Positions 1 through 6,576 of a stretch of 9,228 nt of DNA are shown piece after piece. The notes under the pieces are model-generated. The model did not search any database, was not told the DNA's origin, and saw nothing but the letters and a program-made list of their open reading frames with translations. Position 1 is the stretch's first letter; each line of letters opens with the position of its first letter. Where the stretch lies: NCBI GenBank assembly GCA_035642095.1, contig DASQTB010000115.1, positions 1 through 9,228 on the forward strand, given 5' to 3'. The translations under genes and the position numbers were made by a program. Source of the DNA: DASQTB01 sp035642095 (GTDB lineage: Bacteria > Actinomycetota > UBA4738 > CALAEC01).

Positions 1-36
1 CCCCGCCTCGTCGTCTCCCTTCCCGACGGTGGCCAT
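1..36 (-). CDS. 5' fragment of the gene downstream of the BMP lipoprotein (product unknown, possibly the ABC ATPase)
   Basis: On the minus strand an ATG at 36 opens a frame that stays open to the window edge for 12 codons (MATVGKGDDEAG). It begins 12 nt after the BMP stop codon, behind a purine-rich CGGGGG stretch, which fits the next gene of the same operon. In BMP-family importers the lipoprotein is usually followed by the ATPase and then two permeases, so an ATPase is the natural guess. Twelve residues contain no domain signature, so this rests on position only. A different start further downstream, outside the window, is also possible. Confidence 0.35.
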   Translation of the reverse strand, partial: MATVGKGDDEAG

Positions 37-48
37 CCCCCGGTCGGT

Positions 49-1128
49 TCAGCCGCCTTCCGGCTGTTCCGGAACGGTGATCTCCCCGTCGATGATCTGC
101 TGCTTGAATTCCTCCAGCTGCGCCTGGATCTCTTCCGTCAGGAGCTCCGGATTGCTGGTCGCGTATCCGACGCCGTCCTCGGCCAACCCGAAGATCTGTG
201 AGCCCGGCTCGAACGCGTCGTTGGTCACGGCCTCGATCGTGTCGTAGATGGCCACGTCCACGCGCTTCAACATCGACGTCAGGATGTGCTCCTGCTCCTC
301 AGGGCTGGCCGTGAGGTACTGGTCGGAGTCCACCCCGATGGCCAGGGCGTCCGCCGCCACTGCGGCCTTGAACAGGCCGAGGCCGGACTGGCCGGCGGCG
401 TGATAGATGACGTCGGCTCCGTCGTCATACATCGCGGCCGAGAGCGCCTCGCCCCTCGTGGGATCGACGAAGGCCGCGGTGGAGTCGCCGATGTACTCGG
501 TCAGCAGCTCGCAGTCGGGGCACGTCGCCTGAACACCCGCGTCCCAGCCGGCCTGGAAGTTCTCGATGAGCCCAATCCCCTCCTGACCCCCGAGGAACCC
601 GACGGTCTTGGTCTCGGTGACCAACCCAGCGGCGGCGCCGACCAGGAAGGAGCCCTCGTGCGCCTTGAAGTTGATGTCCACGATGTTGTCGGCGTCGGTG
701 GCGATCGTGGTGGCGAACCCGTCCTGGATGGCGAAGTTCACGTCCGGATAGTCCGGGGCGATCTCAGCGATCCCCTCGGAGAAGGCGAACCCGTTCGCCC
801 AGATCAGGTCGAAGCCCTGGTCGGCCAGGTTCACCACGTTCTCATCGCGGTTCGAGCCGGTGGCGTTCGACTCGAGCAGCTCGGCGTTCTCCTCGGGGAC
901 CAGGCCATCCTCGATGGCCTGCTGCAGGCCGCGGTCGGCGGCGTCGTTGAACGATTTGTCGCCCAGTCCCCCGATGTCCAGCGCTACGCCGATCTGGGGA
1001 GCATCCCCTTCCGCTCCGCCGCCACCGCCGCCACCGCCCTCTCCTTCGGGCGTGGCCCCGCCACAGGCCGCGGCGACGAGCGCGAATGCCGAAGCTGCCA
1101 TGAGCATCTTGGGACGAATGAAGCGCAT
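49..1128 (-). CDS. BMP/PnrA-family ABC transporter substrate-binding lipoprotein
   Basis: Extracytoplasmic binding lipoprotein of an ABC importer; characterised members of this family (PnrA, BmpA) bind purine or other nucleosides. The 359-aa length is normal for the family. Residues 1-22 form a lipoprotein signal: basic start (RFIRPK), hydrophobic stretch, then A-A-A-C22 as lipobox. An acidic and glycine-rich linker follows (eight Gly at about 31-38). The mature domain starts near residue 45 with a BMP-type strand (IGVALDIGGLGDKSFND) and continues with family-typical blocks: a DLIWANGFAF segment, VGAAAGLVT, VGFLGGQEG and the IYHAAGQSG pocket segment. The ATG at 1128 is supported by AAGGAGG at 1133-1139, four nt upstream. 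A possible promoter lies at 1174-1203. The neighbouring divergent upp fits nucleobase salvage, but the actual ligand cannot be read from sequence. Confidence 0.93.
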   Translation of the reverse strand: MRFIRPKMLMAASAFALVAAACGGATPEGEGGGGGGGGAEGDAPQIGVALDIGGLGDKSFNDAADRGLQQAIEDGLVPEENAELLESNATGSNRDENVVNLADQGFDLIWANGFAFSEGIAEIAPDYPDVNFAIQDGFATTIATDADNIVDINFKAHEGSFLVGAAAGLVTETKTVGFLGGQEGIGLIENFQAGWDAGVQATCPDCELLTEYIGDSTAAFVDPTRGEALSAAMYDDGADVIYHAAGQSGLGLFKAAVAADALAIGVDSDQYLTASPEEQEHILTSMLKRVDVAIYDTIEAVTNDAFEPGSQIFGLAEDGVGYATSNPELLTEEIQAQLEEFKQQIIDGEITVPEQPEGG

Positions 1129-1173
1129 GACCCCTCCTTCCTACCGGTGCCTCCCTGGCCCCGTCCAGGCGGC

Positions 1174-1203
1174 ATTCTCCATCCCCCCCGGCGGGTCGCG
1201 CAA
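1174..1203 (-). promoter_or_regulatory. Possible promoter of the BMP lipoprotein gene
   Basis: On the minus strand TTGCGC (1198-1203) and GAGAAT (1174-1179) are separated by 18 nt, placing a start site roughly 40 nt before the ATG at 1128. The -35 matches consensus at only 3 of 6 positions and the -10 at 4 of 6. The same arrangement (TTGCGT, 18 nt, CAGAAT) stands before the PotD-like gene. Support is weak without transcript data. Confidence 0.25.
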
Positions 1204-1224
1204 CGCAGACGCAAAGGGGCGGCG

Positions 1225-1230
1225 TAGGAT
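1225..1230 (+). promoter_or_regulatory. Possible -10 element of upp (leaderless start)
   Basis: TAGGAT (4 of 6 matches to TATAAT) ends 8 nt before the GTG at 1239, so initiation would fall on or next to the start codon and give a leaderless mRNA, a frequent arrangement in Actinobacteria. There is no convincing Shine-Dalgarno sequence or -35 hexamer upstream. Confidence 0.3.
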
Positions 1231-1238
1231 ACGGTCCG

Positions 1239-1859
1239 GTGCTCTCCGTCGTGGACCACCCCCTGGCCCAGGACCTCCTGACCTCCCTCCGGGATCGGAC
1301 CACGCCGCCGGCCATCTTCCGGGCGCTCACCCGCCGTCTCACGCTCGTGCTGGTCCTCGAGGCCACCCATGACCTGGCCGTGGAGCCGCGGGCCGTCGAC
1401 ACGCCCCTGGAACGGCACGAGGGGCGGCGGCTGGCCTCGGACCTGGTGGCCATCCCCATCCTCCGGGCGGGCCTGGGCATGCTCGAGGCGGTGACGGACA
1501 CCTTCCCCGGCGTGTCGGTCGGCTACATCGGGCTGGAGCGGGACGAGCGGACGCTCCAGCCGACGTCGTACTACGAGAAGCTCCCCTCGCTGGAAGGGAA
1601 GGACGTCCTCCTGCTCGACCCGATGCTGGCCACCGGCGGCTCGGCCGTCCGGGCCGCCGCCAGCATCCTGGGCCGCGATGCGGCCTCGCTGCGGATGGTG
1701 TGCATCGTGGCCGCGCCGGAGGGGGCCCAAGCGATGGCGGAGGCCCACCCCCGCGCCAGCGTGTTCGCCGCCGCAGTGGACCGCGAGCTGAACGAGCACG
1801 GCTACATCCTCCCGGGACTCGGCGATTTCGGAGACCGCTTGTACGGCACCGAGCCCTGA
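1239..1859 (+). CDS. upp: Uracil phosphoribosyltransferase
   Basis: Pyrimidine salvage enzyme: uracil + PRPP gives UMP + diphosphate, in the cytoplasm. The 206-aa length matches bacterial Upp. Visible signatures: the N-terminal helix region (LVLVLEATHDL, about 36-46), the IPILRAGLGM segment (72-81), the flexible loop region around 100-115, the PRPP-binding loop LLDPMLATGGSA (about 125-135), and the C-terminal uracil-binding block GYILPGLGDFGDRL (188-201). GTG at 1239 is chosen because it gives the family's usual N-terminus; no clear ribosome binding site precedes it and a leaderless mRNA is plausible. It is divergent from the BMP lipoprotein gene with a 110-nt gap. Its last 58 nt overlap the converging oxidoreductase gene. 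The conserved C-terminal block lies within this overlap, so the Upp reading frame there is real. Confidence 0.96.
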   Translation: MLSVVDHPLAQDLLTSLRDRTTPPAIFRALTRRLTLVLVLEATHDLAVEPRAVDTPLERHEGRRLASDLVAIPILRAGLGMLEAVTDTFPGVSVGYIGLERDERTLQPTSYYEKLPSLEGKDVLLLDPMLATGGSAVRAAASILGRDAASLRMVCIVAAPEGAQAMAEAHPRASVFAAAVDRELNEHGYILPGLGDFGDRLYGTEP

Positions 1860-2995
1860 GTGGTCGAGGTCGTCACCTTGACGCCCAGGGCCCGGACGGC
1901 GGACACGAACCTCTCGGGATCGAACGAGGCTTCCGGCGGCTGCACGCCGGACCCGTAGACCTGCCCTCGGCCGATCATCTCCGCACCCACGATGGCGGGC
2001 ACGGCGGTCATCCGCCCCGTGGCCGACGTTCCCCAGGCCAGCGGATGACTGGCCCGCTGGACGACCGTGATGGGACGCCCTGCCCGTCGTCCGATCACCT
2101 CGACGTGGAGGAAGAACGCGCAGATACCGGCTTCCCGGGGCGGCCGGTCGAGCAGCACCGCCCGCAGGACGTCACACGGTCGAACTGAGATCCCGCCCAC
2201 CTCCACCGGCTCGTCTCGGGTGAGGCCGATCCGGGACAGCCCCTCCAGGAGCTGCATGTGCTCCGGTCGCCAGGTCCCTCGGACGGAGACGTCCCGAGCA
2301 CCGCCATCGAGGAACCGGGGGACGGTATAGGTCTCGGAGTGGGGAACGAAGTAGACGCGCTGCCTGCCGAGCGGCGGCGAGAACCGCACCAGCCGTGGCC
2401 CGTCGAACGGCCGGACCTCGCTGAGTCGACCCGCCCGCCACGTGAACCGAGGCACACCCGGTCGGAACTCGTCCAGGAGCGTGTCCAGGAGGCCGGGGGA
2501 CGGAGCCAGATCCCGGTGGCTGGCGAACGAGATGTGCACTTCCCGTACGGCGTCGAGGCGGCGGGCCGCACGGCCGACCAACATGTTCGAGAGGCCCGGC
2601 GTGGCGCCACATCCGATCACCGCCCGGACACGGGCGGCTCGGGCCCGGTGGTCGAGCTCGAGCTGGCGAGGAGTGTTGTAGAGGCCGCCCAGATCCAGAT
2701 AGTCGATCCCGGCCTCGATGGCGGCTCCAAGCACGCTCGGCCCGAGGTTATAGCTCGTACAGTTGAGAACCAGGTCCGCCTCACCGAACAGCGCCCCCAG
2801 GGCGCGTTCGTCCCTCGCATCGAGAGCCTGCCTGGTCACCGTCACGCCCCGGCCCTGGAGTCGGCCGGAGGTGGCTTCCAGCCTCGACCGATCTCGATCG
2901 GCCAGGTCGATGCGCTCGAACGCCCCCCTGGCCACCAGTCCGGCCGCGACCTCCCGGCCGACGGCCCCACAAGCGCCCAGCACGACGGCTCGCAT
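1802..2995 (-). CDS. Saccharopine dehydrogenase-like NAD(P)-dependent oxidoreductase
   Basis: A 397-aa protein with an N-terminal Rossmann domain: MRAVVLGACGAVGREV gives the G-x-x-G-x-x-G dinucleotide loop at residues 7-13, and an acidic DLADRD segment follows near 35-40. The block NCTSYNLGPSVLGAAIEAGI followed by DYLDLGG, and then GCGATPGLSN, are typical of the saccharopine dehydrogenase / LYS9-like superfamily. This group includes saccharopine, homospermidine-related and carboxy(nor)spermidine dehydrogenases. The substrate is not determined. Its start codon shares one base with the stop of the XRE-cupin gene (TGATG), so it should be translationally coupled as the last gene of the Pot-like operon. 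That makes an amine or amino-acid substrate plausible. The C-terminal tail after ALGVKVTT is low in complexity, basic, and encoded opposite the 3' end of upp. Family call is firm; specificity is open. Confidence 0.88.
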   Translation of the reverse strand: MRAVVLGACGAVGREVAAGLVARGAFERIDLADRDRSRLEATSGRLQGRGVTVTRQALDARDERALGALFGEADLVLNCTSYNLGPSVLGAAIEAGIDYLDLGGLYNTPRQLELDHRARAARVRAVIGCGATPGLSNMLVGRAARRLDAVREVHISFASHRDLAPSPGLLDTLLDEFRPGVPRFTWRAGRLSEVRPFDGPRLVRFSPPLGRQRVYFVPHSETYTVPRFLDGGARDVSVRGTWRPEHMQLLEGLSRIGLTRDEPVEVGGISVRPCDVLRAVLLDRPPREAGICAFFLHVEVIGRRAGRPITVVQRASHPLAWGTSATGRMTAVPAIVGAEMIGRGQVYGSGVQPPEASFDPERFVSAVRALGVKVTTSTTQGSVPYKRSPKSPSPGRM

Positions 2996-3549
2996 CAATA
3001 CGACGGGGGAGTGATAACCCACAGGACCTCGGCCTTGCCGGGTCCCGGGTTCAGGTTCCGATGGGGACGGCGCGACTCGAACAGGATCGAGTCGCCCTCC
3101 TGGAGGAGGTACGGCTCTTCGTCGACCCAGAACTCGAGCTGTCCCTTCAGGACGATCACGCACTCCTCGTCGGAGTCGTGTGCGTAGGGCTCCTCCCCCG
3201 ATCCGGCCCCCGACTCGATGGTCGACAGGATCACCTGGAGCCGGCGCGACGAGGCAGGAGTCAGGAGGACGTCCTCCCACTGCCGCTGGGGGTGAACGAG
3301 CCGGCGGCGGTCGGCCACCCGGACCACCTTCCCTGGCAGGGACGGACCCTCGAAGAGCGATCCGACGCTTTCGCCCAGCGCCTCGGCGACCCGGCGAAGC
3401 GAGGCCACCGAGGGGCTGGCCACCCCCCGCTCGATCTGCGAGAGAAAGCTCTCCGAGACCCCGGCCGCCTCGGCCACGGTCCGAAGCGAGAGGCCCTCTC
3501 GCTCCCGAAGCATCCGGATCCGGGCGCCCAGGTCCGACTCTTCGTTCAT
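2995..3549 (-). CDS. XRE-family transcriptional regulator with C-terminal cupin domain
   Basis: A 184-aa, two-domain cytoplasmic regulator. Residues about 8-62 form an XRE/Cro helix-turn-helix: GARIRMLREREGLSL, then TVAEAAGVSESFLSQIERG as the two DNA-contact helices, then SPSVASLRRVAEALG. Residues about 110-184 are a cupin_2 barrel with motif 1 (PYAHDSDEECVIVLKG) and motif 2 (GDSILFESRRPHRN), ending with VLWVITPPSY. The same architecture is found in PuuR, the putrescine-responsive repressor, and in many metabolite-sensing XRE-cupin proteins. Its ATG overlaps the stop of the upstream permease by four nt (ATGA) and its stop overlaps the next start by one. It is therefore embedded in the transport operon and probably senses the transported ligand or a product. 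The ligand is inference; the domain call is clear. Confidence 0.93.
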   Translation of the reverse strand: MNEESDLGARIRMLREREGLSLRTVAEAAGVSESFLSQIERGVASPSVASLRRVAEALGESVGSLFEGPSLPGKVVRVADRRRLVHPQRQWEDVLLTPASSRRLQVILSTIESGAGSGEEPYAHDSDEECVIVLKGQLEFWVDEEPYLLQEGDSILFESRRPHRNLNPGPGKAEVLWVITPPSY

Positions 3550-4436
3550 GTGGGGGCCTCCGCGGGGAGGATCTGCTGCCCGGATCGCCGGAGCAGGATC
3601 TGAGCGGCGAGAATGGCGGTGAGCGTGATGGCCAGCATCGACGTGGCCACGACGTTGGCCTTGGGCGAGAGGCCGAACCGGAGTTCTGAGAACACACGGA
3701 TCGGAAGCGTCGTCGAGCCCGGCGCAGACACAAACGTCGACAGGACCACGTCATCGAAGGAGAAGGTGAACGCGAGCAGCCCGCCGGCCAGGACGGCGGG
3801 GAGGAGCTGAGGGAAGGTGACCTCCCGGAACGTGACCCACCGGGTGGCACCGAGGTCCGCGGAGGCTTCCTCGAGCGTCCGATCCATCCCGGCCAACCGG
3901 GCCCGGCAGATGAGGGCCACAACGGACGTGTTGAACACCGCGTGGGTGATGATGATGGCCACCGGACCCAGCGGGAGCCCGATGGTAACGAAGAACAGGA
4001 GGGAGGCGATGGCGATGACGATCTCGGGAACGATCAGGGTCATGTACATGACCAGGTCGAAACCCGTTCGGGTTCGCCGGCCGACGTTCCGGAGCCCGAT
4101 GGCCGCCGCCGTCCCGAGGACCGTGGCCAGGACCGCGTTCGCCGCTGCCGTCCACAGAGACAGGGTGAGGGCGCTCCGGATGCTCTCGTCGGCCCACGTC
4201 TGTCCCCACCAGGAGAGACCAAAACCGCGCCATACCTCGACCAGGCGGGAGTCGTTGAACGCGTAGACGATCACCACGACGATGGGCGCGTAAAAGACGG
4301 CGTAGACGAACACGCCGACGCCTCTCAGGGCCACTTCCGTCAGCCGTTCCGCCGCGGGGATCCGGGGGATGAGGGGCCCTGGAGCCCGGGCCGCCCCGAT
4401 CGACCGGCCGGCTCGCCGGACCGCCACGCGGCTCAC
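3546..4436 (-). CDS. PotC-like ABC transporter permease
   Basis: Inner-membrane subunit of a spermidine/putrescine-type ABC importer. The 296-aa protein starts at GTG 4436, which overlaps the preceding permease stop by four nt (GTGA). The frame is open further upstream, but that part is only the shadow of the PotB-like gene. Hydrophobic segments lie at about 38-60, 88-114, 128-150, 154-176, 210-232 and 262-283. The cytoplasmic EAA loop that docks the ATPase is at about 189-209 (EEASADLGATRW ... VTFP). The segment FTFSFDDVVLSTFVSAPGS after the EAA loop is typical of PotC/YdcV-type permeases. The first 30 residues are Arg/Pro/Ala-rich, so the start could be somewhat later. The permease pairs with the PotB-like subunit; the needed ATPase is not in this window. 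Confidence 0.92.
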   Translation of the reverse strand: MSRVAVRRAGRSIGAARAPGPLIPRIPAAERLTEVALRGVGVFVYAVFYAPIVVVIVYAFNDSRLVEVWRGFGLSWWGQTWADESIRSALTLSLWTAAANAVLATVLGTAAAIGLRNVGRRTRTGFDLVMYMTLIVPEIVIAIASLLFFVTIGLPLGPVAIIITHAVFNTSVVALICRARLAGMDRTLEEASADLGATRWVTFREVTFPQLLPAVLAGGLLAFTFSFDDVVLSTFVSAPGSTTLPIRVFSELRFGLSPKANVVATSMLAITLTAILAAQILLRRSGQQILPAEAPT

Positions 4437-5308
4437 AGCGCCGCTCCCAGGCCGCGCTCGGTTCGCCGTCCCATGACCCGGAGGTACAGGAAGATAGCCG
4501 CCAGCAGGAACACGACCATGACCAGCGCCATGGCCGCCCCGAACGGATAGTTCAGCGCGTCCAGGAACGCCCCGGCCACGATCGGGCCGAACAGTGCTCC
4601 CTTCGCCCCACCGAGGATGGTGGGGACCACGTACTCGCCGGTCATCGGGACGAAGACAAGGAGGCAGCCAGTGAGGATGCCGGGCATCGTGAGCGGCAGC
4701 GTGATCCGGCGGAACGTCCGCCACCGGCCGGCTCCAAGGTCCCGACTCGCTTCGACCAACCGCCGGTCCATCCTCTCGATCGAGACGTACAGCGGAAAGA
4801 TCATCAATGGCAGGTAGTCGTAGATCACGCCGATGAGGACGGCCTTCGACGTGTTCAGGACTCCGAGGGGATTGGCGATGACCTGCAGCGCCTGGAGGAC
4901 CGAAGAGAGCGGTCCCCGGGGACTGAGGATCAGCTGCCAGGCGTAGGTGCGGATCAGGATGCTCGTCCAGAACGGAACAATGACGAGGAGCAGGAGCAGG
5001 GTGCGATGGCTCCGCACTCTGGTCGCCAGCCAGTACGCGAACGGATACCCGATCAGAAGGCAGCCGAGCGTTCCGCCTGCCGCCATGACCAGGGTGTTGC
5101 CGTAGATCTTCAGGTACAGCGGGTCCCACAGCTCGACGAAGTTCTCCGTCGTCAGGCCGAATGTGATCTCGAAGAAGCCCTCGCGATGGGCGAAGGCGTA
5201 GGCCACGATGATCGTCAGCGGGGCCAGGAAGAAGACGGTGTAGTAGACCCATGCCGGGAATATCAGTCCCCGGGGCTCGGCGACGCTGGGCCTGCCCCCG
5301 CCGGCCAC
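4433..5308 (-). CDS. PotB-like ABC transporter permease
   Basis: Inner-membrane subunit of a spermidine/putrescine-type ABC importer. The proposed GTG at 5308, seven nt after the PotD-like stop codon, gives 291 aa, the usual PotB size. The frame is open further upstream, but that overlaps the conserved PotD-like 3' end and reads as shadow. Hydrophobic segments lie at about 16-40, 71-95, 102-125, 155-175, 209-232 and 260-280. The EAA loop is at 186-206 (EASRDLGAGRWRTFRRITLP). Family-typical stretches are VPFWTSILIRTYAW (111-124) and the FVPMTGEYVVPTILGG block (219-234). No strong ribosome binding site precedes the GTG, so translation is probably coupled to the upstream gene. Confidence 0.92.
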   Translation of the reverse strand: MAGGGRPSVAEPRGLIFPAWVYYTVFFLAPLTIIVAYAFAHREGFFEITFGLTTENFVELWDPLYLKIYGNTLVMAAGGTLGCLLIGYPFAYWLATRVRSHRTLLLLLVIVPFWTSILIRTYAWQLILSPRGPLSSVLQALQVIANPLGVLNTSKAVLIGVIYDYLPLMIFPLYVSIERMDRRLVEASRDLGAGRWRTFRRITLPLTMPGILTGCLLVFVPMTGEYVVPTILGGAKGALFGPIVAGAFLDALNYPFGAAMALVMVVFLLAAIFLYLRVMGRRTERGLGAAL

Positions 5309-5315
5309 GGCCGAT

Positions 5316-6479
5316 CTACGCCGCCTGGAACCTGCGCCAGGCCTCGTTCCGGAGGTCGAGGACCTCCGGATCGCCGTTGTTCGCCTCGAGCCGCTCGACG
5401 ACCTCGGACGGCGGGTAGATGTTCGCGTCGTCCGCCACGGCATCATCGGTGTGCTCCTGCGCGCCCGTGACGCAGCTGGCGTAGTACGTGTAGCTCGACT
5501 CCACGCCCTGTCGCTCCGGCGTGAGGATCCAGTTGATGAACTCCTGGGCCAGATTCGGATGGGGGGCCGAGGCCGGGATGGCCCAGGTGTCGACCCAGAA
5601 CTCGGTGCCCTCGTCGGGGATCACGTAGCGGACCGACGGCTGGTCCTCGGCGACGTAAAAGAAGTCGCCGTTCCAGCCCAGGGCGACGTACGTGTCGGCC
5701 CGGCCCATCAGCTGCCGGTACTGGCTCGAGGTGATCGAGGCGATGTGCGGCTTGAGGTCGACGAGCAGCGCCAGGGCCTCATCGACCTCATCGGGGTTGG
5801 GGGTATTGTAGGAGTGGCCCAGACGCTTGAGGCCCGCTCCGATCACCTCCGGGGCGCTGTCGAGCACCGTGTACTTTCCCGAGTACGTCGGCCCGAGGTC
5901 GAAGAACTGGGCCCAGCTGGTCATCTCCTCCTTCACGAACTTCGACAGGTAGCCGAAACCCGTCGTTCCCCAGTCTTTCGGCATGTGATAGCGCATCTCT
6001 GGATCGAACGACAGCCCGGTGAATTGCGGGTCGACGTTCGCCATGTTCGGGATCCGGGAGTGGTCCAGTTCCAGCAGCAGGCCCTCGTCCTTCATGATCT
6101 GGACCATGTAGCCGGTCGGGGCGACGAGATCGTAGCCGGAGGCCCCCGCCTGGATCCGGGTCAGCATCTCTTCGTTCGACTCGTAGAAGTCCTCGGCGTG
6201 AACGGTGACCCCGTACTCCGCTTCGAAGGCCTTCACGTTGTCAGGGTTCAGGTACGCGGCCCAGTTGTAGATGACGAGCTCGTCCTCCAGCTCTCCGGCC
6301 GGGGCGGAGGTGGCCTGCTCGCCCTGGCCTTCTCCGATCCGTCGAGAGCACGCCGCCAGGAACGCCGCCATCGGTGTCATGCCCGCGATCTGGAGGAATC
6401 GCCGCCGCGACAGCCCTCGCCGGCGCATCCCTGCCAGCAGCCGATCCAGATCGCTCGGTCGCCCCTCGGCCCCGTCCAT
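5316..6479 (-). CDS. PotD/PotF-like polyamine-type substrate-binding lipoprotein with Tat signal
   Basis: Extracytoplasmic solute-binding protein of a spermidine/putrescine-type ABC importer, 387 aa. Residues 24-30 (SRRRFLQ) are a twin-arginine motif; a hydrophobic stretch follows, and L-A-A-C44 is a lipobox, so the protein should be exported folded and lipid-anchored. A Ser/Ala/Glu-rich linker precedes the mature fold, which opens with the PotD-type block (VIYNWAAYLNPDNVKAFEAE). Other PotD-like blocks are the SNEEMLTRIQAGASGYDLVAP segment, the LLLELDHSRIPNMANVDP block, and KDWGTTGFGY. The ATG at 6479 is backed by AAGGAGGA (6484-6491), four nt away. It is the first gene of the operon. Pot-family binding proteins also take other amines and small organic ligands, so spermidine or putrescine is likely but not proven. 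Confidence 0.93.
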   Translation of the reverse strand: MDGAEGRPSDLDRLLAGMRRRGLSRRRFLQIAGMTPMAAFLAACSRRIGEGQGEQATSAPAGELEDELVIYNWAAYLNPDNVKAFEAEYGVTVHAEDFYESNEEMLTRIQAGASGYDLVAPTGYMVQIMKDEGLLLELDHSRIPNMANVDPQFTGLSFDPEMRYHMPKDWGTTGFGYLSKFVKEEMTSWAQFFDLGPTYSGKYTVLDSAPEVIGAGLKRLGHSYNTPNPDEVDEALALLVDLKPHIASITSSQYRQLMGRADTYVALGWNGDFFYVAEDQPSVRYVIPDEGTEFWVDTWAIPASAPHPNLAQEFINWILTPERQGVESSYTYYASCVTGAQEHTDDAVADDANIYPPSEVVERLEANNGDPEVLDLRNEAWRRFQAA

Positions 6480-6539
6480 GACTTCCTCCTTGCCCCCGGC
6501 CCACCCTGCGGATGCTTGGATGGGACTTCAGATGGTGGG

Positions 6540-6569
6540 ATTCTGCTTCAGGAGGGAGTCCACACGCAA
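6540..6569 (-). promoter_or_regulatory. Possible promoter of the Pot-like operon
   Basis: In the 97-nt gap before the PotD-like gene, minus-strand TTGCGT (6564-6569) and CAGAAT (6540-6545) are separated by 18 nt. This would give a leader of about 50 nt ending in the strong ribosome binding site at 6484-6491. Consensus matches are modest, but the hexamers and spacing resemble those before the BMP gene. No obvious terminator for the metallopeptidase gene lies in the same gap, so readthrough from upstream is also possible. Confidence 0.28.
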
Positions 6570-6576
6570 GCTTGAC

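Noticed and set aside
1016..1040. Short GCC/ACC triplet tract as a possible simple repeat
   Set aside because: It encodes the polyglycine linker after the lipobox of the BMP protein, a common feature of actinobacterial lipoproteins. It might vary in length but is not a separate element.
286..1227. 313-codon plus-strand open frame antisense to the BMP gene
   Set aside because: It mirrors a conserved lipoprotein gene with a strong ribosome binding site. Its translation has no domain pattern and is rich in G, V, R and D, as expected of antisense frames in GC-rich DNA.
2999..3922. Minus-strand upstream extension of the dehydrogenase frame, up to 309 further codons
   Set aside because: It overlaps the XRE-cupin and PotC-like genes in another frame and reads as Arg/Pro/Ser-rich noise. 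The true start is the ATG overlapping the XRE stop.
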